A program made the position numbers and the translations under genes. Shown piece after piece: positions 21,338-33,767 of a DNA stretch of 64,000 bases. Positions within the stretch are counted from its first letter, which is position 1. Each line of letters opens with the position of its first letter. Under the pieces are notes generated by a model, which searched no databases, had not been told where the DNA came from, and worked only from the letters and a program-made list of their open reading frames with translations. This DNA comes from Flaveria trinervia. Taxonomy: Eukaryota; Streptophyta; Magnoliopsida; Asterales; Asteraceae. The stretch is from the NCBI GenBank assembly GCA_025506515.1, contig CM046447.1, positions 87,045,852 to 87,109,851 of the forward strand. Reading direction: 5' to 3'.

Positions 21338-24300
21338 CATTGTAGTAACCATGCAACGTTTGGCGGATCATTATAAGATTTAAATGTATTGTTGCGTGCA
21401 GGCCTACTATAGCCGGTTAGGTTTTTGGCAATCCCTCTTGACCCTATCTAATAAATGGCTAGCGGGATCACCACAAAGGATTTTACTTTTTTTCAGACAC
21501 ATCGTGACAGTAAGGGTGAGTTTATTACAATAGTGAAGCAATCATATTGAAAGGAAAAATTAAAATTAATTATATTAAAGTACTTGTTTTAATAAAAACA
21601 TCATATAATTATGGATAGTATATTTACTTTTAATAAACTAAGGTACTTAAAATTTAGAAAATAATTGAAATTATTTTGTTACTGAAATTTTAAAAAAAAT
21701 TGAAGTGTTTATCATGTGCATTTCATACTCTCTTGTTCTCAAAGAGTTTTTCTAAGGTGTTATTAGTAAAAATATTTATTGATATAAATAATTTTAAAAA
21801 TATATATTTATCAGTAGTGATAACTCTAAAATAAAACAAATTCTATCTAACTTGACTATCAAAATACGAACCAGCCATGTTGATTTATTTCATAATAAAC
21901 AGTTACCATTTTACTCATTCATTTGGTACAAAAAGTTAATCTCTTATAACCAAAAAAACGTATGCATAACCAATGTATTATATACTCAACAATAATAAAT
22001 AACTCGTGTGATAATAATCAAGGTATGTATTTTCTAGTTTTCTACATAATATAAATGTTTTCCTTTGTCAACTCCATAGAAGAGTCGGGAGCAAGGTACA
22101 TCTGCATGGAGACTTCTAACGATAAGTTAGTGGCTGATTTTTTTTGAGAAGATTTTGCCAAATAACGAAAAAAAAAAAGTAAAATAGGTATTTAACAAAT
22201 TTTAAAAATATAGAAAACAACGTACAGGAAACGACAACTTTAGGGACCGCTAGGATGATACTTTTTTTATACAGCTGGGGACCTTGCAATTGGCAACCCA
22301 TTACATTATATTTAGTGGACTAATGTTGGGTGCATCTATGATATTATGAAATTGCATGGATATATATGAAATTAGTTTTAAAAATAAAAGAATAAAAGAA
22401 CTTTTATTTTATTAAATATTCAAATCAATTATTTTAACAATTATGAAATTTACAATGGTATAGATAAAATTATATTTAAAAATAAAAGAATAAAAAAACT
22501 TCTGTTTTATTAAATATTTTTAAAAAAAACCTATTTTAATAAAAAAATCCACCAATAACTAGATTACAGAAGATGAAAGAATCTTATATTCTCTACATAT
22601 AACTCATCAAACCAATGCGCACCATTGTTATTTAGTAAAATCAATCTCTAGAGTTTCTTCATGCACTTACTATCAAAATCTCGTTTTACAATAACCGACG
22701 TGTAAACACACTCATGTGTGTTTGCATATGGTGAATAATAATGGTTTATTCATACAATTGGTTGCATCATCTGATTACTTAATGTAAACTCATACGGTCT
22801 TAAGATCATAACTAGGGAGAAATTAATTGATTATATATGTTTAGGATATCCCGATAATAAGATGTTATACTCACAACCAAAAAGTTACGGGTTCAAATCC
22901 TATAAGTGTGATGGTTTTATAAAAAAGATGGATACAGAGTATAGATTTGTGAGCAAGAAATCATATATGTCAAGAATAGATAAACGAGAAAATATACTTG
23001 CACATTAAACGTTCATTTAAATATGAACTAAAATATATTTTGACCAATTAATATGTTTTAAGCATACTTAAGCATGTGTACATGTCTAATGATTAATTAT
23101 TTTTGTATTTTACAATATATGTTTTAAAAATAACCGTAATTACATACATACAATAGCTATATCAGATATAATTTTGTTTTGTCGTCGTTTGGGTGCAACA
23201 ATATCAAGTGGAACATTTAATTCCTCTCACAAACATTTAATGCTGTATGGGCTGCAGCGTGATCTCATTCTTGTATGTTTTCCTCAATTAAATTATATAA
23301 TAGATTTCGTAACATATGATATAACATATGATGATATGTTATAATAAAACTGCCCCGCCGTTTAAAAAAAACATGTGATGATATAAATATTACGACAAAT
23401 TGATTTTTGTTCCTCGATATAAAGAAAAACTATTCTCAAATATTAGCTTCTTTATATTTAAATAACAAGTACTAATATATTAAATATTTAACACTGTCAT
23501 GTTCAGTCAAAACCTTTAAGTATCCACACAATATAATATTTTTAAACATAACATAATAACTTTCTAAGTATTTTGAATAATATTTGTGGAAGCTTTTCTT
23601 TATTCTAATATACATACGAGGATGAAAGTTTTATACTTATATCTCCTAGTTATGAAATCAAAACATAAAATTGCAGAAACAATTCTTCTCACGTGTTTTT
23701 TGTATGTTTATTCTGTTTCAGGACAACTTTCCGTTATTATACATGAGTGTATACATCCTTTGTTACAAATGAAAAAAGTTATTTCATTCCGTTTTAAATA
23801 TTTTTTTTCTTCATGTATACGAGAACACATTTCTATATGTATACACATTTAGATACAGATATTATTCATATCCGAAGGACAGTTTCCTTAAACCGCATAA
23901 ACCAAAATCGATTGGCAATAGACAAGACTCTCCATGTTAGCCTTTTCTTCCTCATTAGACATGTCCTTGACCACTTGTTTCCTATCTTTCATCACTCTAG
24001 GTCCCTTGATTGTTGTTTGTCAATGATTTGGAATATCTGTACAAACGATCCATATTATGACGATTCACCATTGACCTTCTATGTCTTGTGTGGAGATACC
24101 TTTACTACAAGTGTATGTTGTATACGGAAAAAAAAAGACGTTCTTGATGTTAATTTCACGAACCGATAACATATTTGACCTTTGATAAACAGTGGGCGCC
24201 TTGTATGGTTGTGACATGAAACATATTTTTCTAATAGTCTGAAGATATAAATAAAAACATTCAATATTTATATGCATTCAAGTATCTTGGGTCATCAAAA

Positions 24301-24730
24301 CTTACTAGGACCTATCTAGTCACGTTTCTGTGTTTCAATTCAGAACTGGATATTATTGGATTGAATGTAAAATGGGCCCAAAATATCCCAATGGACAGCT
24401 ATGATATGGGCCAACAACTTTTGTATGACGAGGGGGCAATTTTGAATTTTGTCTTGCAACAAAAACGTCCAAAGTATATGATAGATCTGTTGAGTCTCTA
24501 AATCAAAATCTATTATCTACGTAACATATGTATAATATTCGGAATAAAAACGTATCATAGTTTTACTTTGCTAATGTAGAAATAGAAGAGGTTGGTGTTA
24601 CATGTATATAGCATGAATTGTTACATGTTCATCCTTGTTCTTTGCTTCAATATTTTACTACAACAATTCTTCATTATCGTTACATATGCATGCATATTCT
24701 TCGTTTTTTATCATCTTTGATGTTTACAAA
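21338..24730. other. Intergenic, AT-rich
   Basis: No recognisable gene. Many short open frames exist but are of low complexity and overlap on both strands. At about 22880-22900 there is a single pol III B-box-like string (GGGTTCAAATCC) without a convincing A box. From 24360 to 24440 the composition is less AT-rich, but no similarity is recognised. Confidence 0.45.
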
Positions 24731-24738
24731 TCTTCATC

Positions 24739-27700
24739 CATAGCCGGCCCTAAGGAGGGGTGGATACTCCCGAATAGGGCCCACCTGCTCAGGGGCGCAA
24801 ATTGTTTTAAAAATTTTAATATATATTATATATATAATTATAAAAAAATAATTATAAGGCATAATACAATTAAAAACATAACCCAATTATATTATAACCA
24901 AAAATAAATTTTTAAGCCCATTTTATTAACCCAATTCCTCAATAAATAGCCCACTAAAATATTTAAATATTGATTATAATTAAAGTCCACAAACTAATTT
25001 ATTGGATAGCCCACAAATCACAAATGATTGTAACTGCCTACTTGTGAACTAATTTACTGAGTACATGTTGTTGTCTGCCGACGAACAATAAGAACCGCCA
25101 ACGTCTATCGTCCACCGGATCGGCTATTCAAATATATTATTTAATTCAAGGTTATTGTTTTGTTGAATGATTGTGATTTTTTAGCATATTTAGGGTTTCT
25201 ATAATTGTTTTATTGAATCATTGTGACTTTCTAATTTTTAGTTTGCTTTATATACTAGGGTATTTAGGGTTTGTATAATTATATAATAATGTTGGTTTTT
25301 ATGTATCGTTAGAATTTATATATTAGAACTTAGAATTGGGTAATTGTTAGAAACTTAGAATTTAGATGTAAGAACTTAATAAAATTGAGTAATAAATTAT
25401 TGCTATTTATTATTTATTAATATCTTAATGGTTTTGAATTTGGATTTGAATTTTTGAATTCATGGCTCTTAACAATATCCACTTCTCACTAGCGTAAAAG
25501 GCAAGCTCAAGTTAAAGAATTGATAAAGTCTCAAACTGGTGCTATGTGTAAGTTTGTGCACCAGTTACATCTTGTGTTGAAGAGCAAGAACATGTTGAAG
25601 ATCAACAAGAGCATGTGGAAGTTGAACTAGACATGTTGTTAAAGAGCAAGGATATCCTTGTGTTGTAAATCAAAAAAAATATAGAAGAGAATGCTGAGCC
25701 TAATATGAATGAAGAGCATGTACACGTTAACGTAATCCTCTTGATATATTTGATCTAAAAAGGTGGGAAGGAATTAATTTTGATGAGATTACACTTTTTG
25801 TTGATAAAGGTCCTACAAGAGATCCTAACATTATATTTGGTCCCTATGATTCAAATGGTAGACGTTTTTCTAAAACTTTATATACAAGAACCTTATCAAA
25901 TATGAAGAAGTGTAATAGAGATTGTCTTGTATATTTGATAGAGGTAGACAAAATGTTTTGTTTATGTTGTAAAGTGTTTAGAAAAGGGGCTCCTAAAGGT
26001 AATTTGGATGGTGTAGGTTATGCAGATTGGCACCATGCTTTAACTAGAGTCAAAGAACACGAAGTTTCTCTGGATCATCTCATAAATATGAATAAGTTGT
26101 TTGATATGCATAGAAGATTGAATTTGAACAAAACAATTGATAAAATTCAATACGAGCAATTAAAAAAAGAGATTACCGAAAGAAAGTCCTATTAAGAATC
26201 ATTGCACTAGTGAAGTTTCTTGCTAAACATAACTTAGCATTTCGTGGATCATAAGAAAAGTTGTATAAAAAGGTAATGATAAATTTCTATTTTGTTCCAC
26301 TATCACCAAACACTTATATGTTAATTTTTATAACTGATTTCACTTCTTAATTGTTAATTGTATTTAAAAGGTAATGGAAATTTCTTGGGTCTCATTGAAG
26401 TGTTGGAAGAGTTTGATCCGGTTATCAAAGAGCATGTGCGACGGATCACAAATGATGAGCTTTATGTGCATTATCTTAGACACAAGATTCAAAACGAGTT
26501 GATACTTTTGCTAGGTCAATAAATTAAAAATGAAATCATCAAGAAGATAATAGAGCAAAATACTACTCAATCATACTAGATTGCACTCCCTATTCAAGTC
26601 ATCACAAGCAGATCACTATAATAGTGGGGTATTTAAAGTTCTCATCTAGTTCTATTACTATCGAAGAGTCCTTTTTAGGGTTATTGAATGTTAATGATAC
26701 TACGGGAAAATGTCTATTTGATATTACACATGAGGTGTTAAAGTCTCTTGGCCTTGAAATTGATGATATGCATGGTCAAGGCTATGATAATAGGGTAAAC
26801 ATGAAAGGAAAACACCAAAGAGTGCAAAAGAGATTTTTAGATATAAATCCTAGAGCATTTTAAACTTCTTATGGTTGTCATTCTCTTAATCTTACATTAT
26901 ATGATATGGCTAGCAGTAATGTTAAAAGTAAGAGTTTTTTGGACTCATCCAACGAATTTATACTATCTTTGCAAATTCTATTAAACATCGGCAAATTTTG
27001 AAAGATAATGTTAAAGGTTGGAGTCTTAAATCATTATCTCAAACTCGTTAGGAAAGTCGTGTTGAGAGTGTCAAGGCTATTAAAAGGCAACTTGTAGATA
27101 TTAGAGAAGTTTTACTTGAAGTTAGAGAAAAAGATAATGATGTTGCGGTTGCAAGTGAAACAAAGACACTAGCAGAAAAAGAACTTGGTGAATTTGATAT
27201 TTTAGTATCAATTGTCATCTGGTATCAAGTATTAAACCAGATGAATATAGTAAGCAAAAAGTTACAATCTAAGGATATGCTTTTAGATATCGCTATTAAA
27301 GAAACAAAAAGACTAATTGAGTACTTCAAGGATCATAGAGAAATTGGTTTTTCAAAAGCAATTGATGAAGCTAAGGAGATTACCAGTGAAATGGGTATTG
27401 ATCCGATATTTTCACAAAAGCATTTGATTCAAAAGAAAAAAAATTTATTGTGAGTTCAAGTACCCAAGAAGCTTCTTTTACATCTCAAGAGAATTTTAGA
27501 GTTAATTGTTCCTTATATATTGTTGATCGGGCTTGTACTTCTCTTGAGAAAAGATTTGAACAATTCAAAGAGTATGAAAAGCTATTTGATTTTTTATTTT
27601 CATATAAGTTTAGGGGAATTAAAGATAAAGATCTTAAGTTTTCTTATTATATCCTTGAAAATACACTCAATCATGAACTTTATATGGAGTTGAAGTTTTT

Positions 27701-28174
27701 TAACATATCACAAACTGATGAATTTAGCAACCCTTCTGATGTTTTGAAACATTTAAAAGAACTTGATTATTTCCCCAATGCAAGCATTGCATCAGGAATA
27801 TTGTTGACTATTCTAGTGATGGTGGCATCTACAGAGAGAAATTTTTCAAAGTTGAAGTTATTGAAATCTTACCTACAATCCACGATGTCCCAAGAAAGAC
27901 TTAGTGGATTGGCGATGATAGCTATCGAAAGCAAAATATTAGAGACTATAAACTACGAAGATGTTATAAACCAATTTGCTATCAAAAATGCTAGGAGAGC
28001 TTCAAGAGTTATTGGTTAACTCTTATGATATGTCATTGTAATACTATTATATTGCTATGTTTATTGCTAAAAATTGTTTTAATTAAAGAAAATAGTTTAT
28101 ATAATTTATATCGTTAGGGCCCAAGGGCCTTTTTCGGCTCATCCGAGGCATTAAAATCCTCAAGACCGGCCTTG
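24739..28174 (+). mobile_element. hAT transposon, decayed but with both ends
   Basis: Left end CATAGCCGGCCCTAAGGA and right end (reversed) CAAGGCCGGTCTTGAGGA are imperfect terminal inverted repeats. The 8-bp duplication TCTTCATC flanks them at 24731-24738 and 28175-28182. Terminal repeats of this type, an 8-bp duplication and the encoded transposase all agree on the hAT superfamily. The element is 3,436 bp. Large parts of the coding region survive in several frames, so it is a formerly autonomous copy. Confidence 0.92.
25700..28019 (+). pseudogene. hAT transposase remnant (ZMYM1-like, DUF4371 plus hAT dimerisation)
   Basis: Parts in order: a TTF-type zinc-finger segment at 25740-26195 (DCLVYLIEVDKMFCLCCKVFRKG..GYADWHHALTRVKEHEVS..H); a DUF4371-like stretch (GNFLGLIEVLEEFDPVIKEHVRRI..HKIQNELI, 26380-26520; then ESFLGLLNVNDTTGKCLFDI..LGLEIDDMHGQGYDN..MKGKHQRVQKRFLDINPRAF, 26624-26863); middle helices at 27241-27453; and the C-terminal dimerisation domain at 27780-28000 (LLTILVMVASTERNFSKLKLLKSYLQSTMSQERLSGLAMIAIE). 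Stops at several points (for example after 26195, 26520 and 26863) and frame changes break it. Plant annotations often call this family 'zinc finger MYM-type protein 1-like'. Confidence 0.88.
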
Positions 28175-28182
28175 TCTTCATC

Positions 28183-28796
28183 GTCTTCGGTTCTTCGTCA
28201 TCTTTGAATTGTTCTTCATGATCCTGCTTCGATTGAAGACGATTGTAGAACCATCATCATCTTCATCGAGTTCATCATCATTCTCGTTGTCTTCGTTGAT
28301 TTCTTGTTCGCGATTTTAGAGAGACAATGATATAAAAATATGAGAATCATGGATATAATCAGGGAACTATAAAAAATTAGATAAATATCAAAATTAAAGG
28401 GTGACAAATTTTGTTAACTAGCCATCTAGTTAAACTATTAAAAAATAAAATTCGGATCGGTTAAAGACGAGTTTTCATAGTTTTAGTAGTTTTCGTATGA
28501 CATAAGAGTTGTTTTAATGATGTTTCATATATGTCAATATATATGATTAAGAAAATAATTTTTATGGTATGAAAGTATCCATGTAACCAGACAAAATAAA
28601 AAATCTAGAATGAATTAGAAGAGCTTGTCAACATAGCTAGGTTGCATGCCAGAAACCAATTTAAAGATCTAATATCTAAAGAGAAAAAGATCACTCGTGA
28701 TGAAGATGGCAAGTCATCCTTGGCAAGTCATCCTTGGCAAGTCATCCTTGGCAAGTCATCCTTGGCTACCATAGCTTACTTTTACAAGTGTTGGTA
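28183..28796. other. Intergenic between hAT element and solo LTR
   Basis: Nothing coding is recognised. The first 150 bases are rich in TCATC and CTTC repeats of low complexity. The stretch contains the 14-bp tandem repeat annotated separately. Confidence 0.45.
28708..28763. repeat. 14-bp tandem repeat, four copies
   Basis: The unit GGCAAGTCATCCTT occurs four times without mismatch, followed by a partial GGC. Perfect identity suggests recent slippage or an assembly effect. Confidence 0.9.
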
Positions 28797-28801
28797 CTTT
28801 T

Positions 28802-29110
28802 TGTCACACCCTAACCTTAACGGCAGAAACGTTGAGATGTGAGGGTTAAAAATGTTCAAAGCCACATAACACTACATTAAATGTAAATGTCATTAAGTAT
28901 AAGTTTTAAAGAAAAATTACAACCAAATAGTCTCAAACAATTAACCAAAACATAACATAAGTCTAATAACTTCAAATTCAAAGCATGTCTATTATTTTCT
29001 AGGTCCAATCCTAGATGTGTCCATACTTCAAAATCAAACATCAACTTTCGGCGTTTCCTAAAACATGTAAATAAACTCAAAAATTGAATGTTGGTGAGTT
29101 TTCATGGGTT

Positions 29111-29141
<31 letters not shown>

Positions 29142-31100
29142 AGTTTACAAATAGCAATTAATGTCATAGGTTACAAATAATACAAGTATATAGATAGCAT
29201 AATGATACAATCAAATCTTGACAAAGATGGCCACAATAAGTTATAACGATTATCTAAGTGTGCTTGGTTCCCATGATGAATAAGCAAACATCATTAGGAT
29301 TCGGCATTAACCTCGGCTTTAGCACCAAATAGGCTTGTCAAGCCCATAGATCTATGTCATCGCTAGGTTAGCAATAGTTAATGATTGTTTTTCTACAAGA
29401 TAACTATCATATAAGGCTCACAAATATTTCAAATAACCTTGACAAGTTTATAAATGAATTGCTAGTGCATTACAAGTTCTAAGATGGTTTACAAATGTAT
29501 GTTTATAAGATTAACATGTTTCACCCCAAAAGGTGTGAAATAAAGTAAAAAGGGGCATGAAAACTCACATTTTATAATGATGGTTGTAGAGTACATAAGG
29601 AAGCTTAGTTGTTCAAGAGTTAAAGGTGATGTCCTAAAAGAAACAATAACTTGAGGTCGGAATTTATTACAAGAAGTTAAGACGTTTAGAGAATGTCAAA
29701 AAGTTAAAGGTAGATTGAAAAATTATTATTGCACCAATTTTAGATTCTGGACAGAATGTTTAGTACGTGTTTAAATAGTTTTAAAAATAGCAAAAGGTTT
29801 CATAAAATTATAAAATTTACAGTTAACTAGTATAGAATCTCCCGGACAACTTTCATTCAGAAACATTTTTATGAAAAGATCTGTAAATGGGTCAAAATAA
29901 CAACACAAGACAGAAAGTGCTGAAATGCGCACTTATCTTGTGAAGTCTATTGTTGAGTCGTCCGATTGAGTTTGAAGATATATAACTATCGTTAAAAAAG
30001 TAATTCAATGAACATAATATTGGAGACTGATTTTACTCAAAAATTAGTTTGTTATAACCAAGTTATGATTAGTTGAAGTCAGATTATATTCTGTCAAATA
30101 TATAGTAAGGCACTTATGTGCACTTTTAAAATTTGCTAAAGCATAAAACGGGTTAGAACAAAATTATTTTGTCGATATATGGTATATTAGACTTAGTTTG
30201 AGTTAAAAAAATATTCCAAGACTTTGGCATAGCCATCATTTAAAGAAATAATCTTGTGGAATAACCAAATGCGGTGGCATAACCGTCCATATGCAAACGG
30301 GATTATTGTTTACCTTAGTCTATTCTTAGCTTGATTTAGGAATGTTAGTGATCGTTATAAGGTTAGTGGAAGTTAGAAGGTTATGATCAAATGATAAGGA
30401 TTAAAATTAAAACATATTTAATAGATGAAATAATAAAAGTAAAAACTTAAAGTAATCAGACCAATTGGATGTTAGGATGATTGAAATAATATAGAAATGT
30501 ATAATATAAAAGCAATATAAGATTACCTTAGTCTTAGAAACTTTTAAAATTACTTGTAAAAGAAAATTTTTTAATTTGATCAAAATCAAAGAATGAAAGA
30601 AATGTTTGTTAGTGTAAGTTTTAAAGAATGAGCAAATAAAAAGTGAGGCCGAAACCTTCCTTATAGATGAGGTTAGGAGGAGGTTATGAATAATATTAAT
30701 AGTGAGTTACAAGTCTTTTAAAATAAATATAAGATTAAATAAAATAAATAGTTAAAAGAATATTTACAATTTAAACTTTTAATTATTAAAACCTTAATTT
30801 TAATTTAATCAACTTATTATCTTATAAAATCTTTATAGACTTTATAAATCTCACGAAAACTTTACAATTTGATATTTATTTGATTGAATATTTAAAATCT
30901 TATCAATATTCATAATCTTTCAAAATTTATAAAATTTATTTTATAAATTACAAGAATAAATCAAATTGATTAAGTGACTCATTTATTATATTTGGAATAT
31001 AAAAATATATAAAATGACTAAATAATGAATTTGATTTACAAGATTGACTTAAACGGTTTCGATTTTGGGTTTCTAGTTTCAAAATGCGTCGAATGTTACA
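28802..31100 (-). mobile_element. Solo LTR of a gypsy-type retrotransposon
   Basis: On the plus strand it starts TGTCACACCCTAAC and ends AATGTTACA; in element orientation it runs TGTAACAT...GGGTGTGACA. The 5-bp duplication CTTTT flanks it exactly at 28797-28801 and 31101-31105. No internal coding region, PBS or polypurine tract lies beside it. Its last part in element orientation (28802-29590) is related to 49910-50518 on the other strand: shared strings are CATGCCCCTTTTTACTTTATTTC, CACCTTTTGGGGTGAAACATG and CATAGATCTATGGGC. It contains a (CATA)n microsatellite at about 29109-29137. Confidence 0.85.
29109..29137. repeat. (CATA)n microsatellite
   Basis: Uninterrupted tetranucleotide repeat inside the solo LTR. 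Confidence 0.9.
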
Positions 31101-31105
31101 CTTTT

Positions 31106-32668
31106 CGTCACAAAGCCAACGTTCAATCACCGAGCAAGAGAGGGGCCACTTAATACTCCATTTGAAGACACAAGAAAGCAACTGAAAGCCTTCATGGAAG
31201 CAGCTCTTTTGTCTTCAAAATTTTCTGTGTAGCACAACCTTTGTATGCAACAAGTTCGTTGTAAGCAACGTTTGGTTTCAACGGCTTCCATCATGTACAA
31301 TATGCATGTTACAAAAACAAGTCAAAAAAAGCTTAATTTTTGCAACGCGTGACACTGGTAACTTTAGTTTTTTAAATTTTGTTTATGCAAGCTGATCATA
31401 TACATATTCCGGTCATTTCGAAAAGTTGAGGAGAGATATATCAGAATTTGGCGAATGAAGCGATAGAGAGGGAGGTTTTGCTCCAGCTATGACGGTGAGC
31501 AATAGTTATAATTAAAAGAAAATATTAACCGACTTGTAATTGTGTGTTTTTCAATAAACTGTGTTAAATATATTATTAACTTAGTTGTGAAATATATAAT
31601 ATGAGTAAATTACATCTTTCGTCATTTAGTTTTGTAGCAAATTTTAGTTTACGTCCTTAAACTAAGAAAATGGCAAAAATCATTCTTTATAATTAAATTT
31701 GTAACAATTTACGTTATTTATCAAACGGACGTTAATTTTATCCGTTAAATCAAATCTCATGCGTTGCATCTGAGGGTGGTCTTTTTGACCCCGCCCTAAC
31801 CCACCCTCAACTCTCTCTAAACCACCACCACTCCCCCCCCTCGACCCCAACTATGTACGCATATATACACGTAAAAATATAAAATATTAAAAATAATTGA
31901 AACAAAGAATAATTAACACCAATGAAAAATATGCATATAAATTATTTTTGTTTTAGAATATTTTAGTATAACTGAAAAGTTAAATTAATTGTTTTTGTGA
32001 TTTCCGTATTTAATAAGAGAAATAGACGGAAAACATTTATTATGACATGCTACAATGATGTATTTTATAGGCTGAATAAATAAACGTTAAATATATATAA
32101 GACTAATTTTACTAGCCCGTGTATTTTATAGGTCGAATAAATAAACGTTAAATATAATACAATTTTATTAATTATAATAAATTATATTAAAATAAGATAT
32201 GATTAAAACTATGTATGAGTAATAATTATAAGTAATAAAATAATATTATCAACTTTTTAAATTATTTTGTTTTAGAACAAAACACCAAACATTTTATTTC
32301 AAAACAAACCGTTTCTAAAACAAATCGTTATTATACTTCCCAAATATAATTATTTTTGGGTTACAAAAAATTACTTTAAAAAATCTATTCTAAAATATTA
32401 TGTGTTCTTAAAAAGGTTTGATGTTTTAGAAAATTTTCTTATTTTATAAAAAAATTGTTTCTTAAAAAGTAACGTTAATAAAAAAGAACTATTTCTTAAT
32501 TTATTAAAAAATATTTTTAGTCTAAGAAATTAAATAACATTATTAATAATTAATGTAATTATAAACATGAGAAAAAATAGGGGAATTTCGGTGGAAAGGA
32601 ATAGTATTACCACGTATCTCGTTTAGTTATTTTTTTATTTGAGTAGGAAAATTTACTCATACCTTTGG
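31106..32668. other. Intergenic, AT-rich
   Basis: No gene recognised. 31590-31800 contains a stretch of the type common in plant genomes (AAATTACATCTTTCGTC..., AAATGGCAAAAATCATT), probably an old dispersed repeat. A C-rich run lies at about 31826-31845. Confidence 0.4.
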
Positions 32669-33080
32669 TGGGGGTGTTCAAAGTCGGGTATCCGAATTTT
32701 TCGGATAGTGGAAATTACTATCAGAATCCGTATCCGAAATTTCGGATATCCGAATTTCGGTTACGGATTCGGATAGTGATTCGGATATCCGAAATTCATT
32801 TTTTATTATATTTTATTTTTTATTTCTTTGTTTCTTACAATAATTAAACATATATTATTATAAAAATAACATAAAAAACCAATTCATATCATAAAAGTTA
32901 CAATATACATTAAAAAATCTTAACCTAAAGTAAAAATATGTCTAAATTTCAGAAAAAAAAAAAATTTTTAGTTTTCAGATAATCGGATATCCGAATATCC
33001 GAAACTTTTGGAAATCACTATCCGAATCTGAATCCAATCGAATTCGGATTTTTCGGATACGGATATTTTTAAACACCTCT
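32669..33080. mobile_element. hAT-like MITE 1, palindrome-rich
   Basis: Ends TGGGGGTGTTCAAA and, reversed, TAGAGGTGTTTAAA form imperfect inverted repeats. Flanks ACCTTTGG and ACCCTTGC could be a degenerate 8-bp duplication. The interior is full of TCGGATATCCGAA palindromes in both halves, so a single strand could fold extensively. No coding capacity. Confidence 0.65.
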
Positions 33081-33767
33081 AACCCTTGCCATTTCAACTT
33101 CAATTAATTGTGTTTCAATTATATTGTTAGACATCCTTACAAACATCCTAATTCCTCTCTAGAATTACAAGATCAAATCATGCTTCTAACAAATCCGCAT
33201 CATAACCTTTTAAAGGTCATTTTTTTCCGATAAGCGTCTGATTTTATTGCTAATTAAGTAATAAGACATTAACATTTCCGTGATTAAACCAATTAGAGAT
33301 CCTCATTAAAATAAAAATCACTATGGCTACGAACACCTCAAAGTTTCTCACATCTCATAAGTCGTGTTTAAAACCAGTCTCTTCTTCCTCATATAATCTC
33401 ACGCAATCATACACATCAAATCTTAAAAAATAAGATGTATGAGTTTTAAGAACTATATTACTTGAAACTGGAAATTAAAAGTCCAAAATATAGAATAAAC
33501 ACTTAACAAAAACCACAATAAATTTACTTACAGTCTCCTTTTGATGAATTCAAAAGAACCATCTATCTTTATTCTTTTGATTTAACAAGGCAAAGGAAAC
33601 TATAGTGAGGGTGAATGTTTAAGCTTTGAAATTTTCACTAAGCATCAAGTTGAGGTCATAGAGCCCTGTTTTGTCACCCGCAATCGAACACTAAGCATTT
33701 GAACATTTCACTCGGGGGCCCTTTGGGGTAATAGAGCCCGATTCCTCGATCATCATAACAAAAGCGA
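33081..33767. other. Intergenic, downstream of the HflX gene
   Basis: This contains the 3' flank and probably the 3' UTR of the minus-strand gene that ends at 33768. No separate feature is supported. Confidence 0.4.

Noticed and set aside
22880..22900. tRNA or SINE from a B-box-like GGGTTCAAATCC
   Set aside because: No acceptable A box at the right distance and no flanking duplication.
23586..24277. Several open frames of 60-118 residues
   Set aside because: AT-rich, low-complexity translations overlapping on both strands, with no conserved motif.
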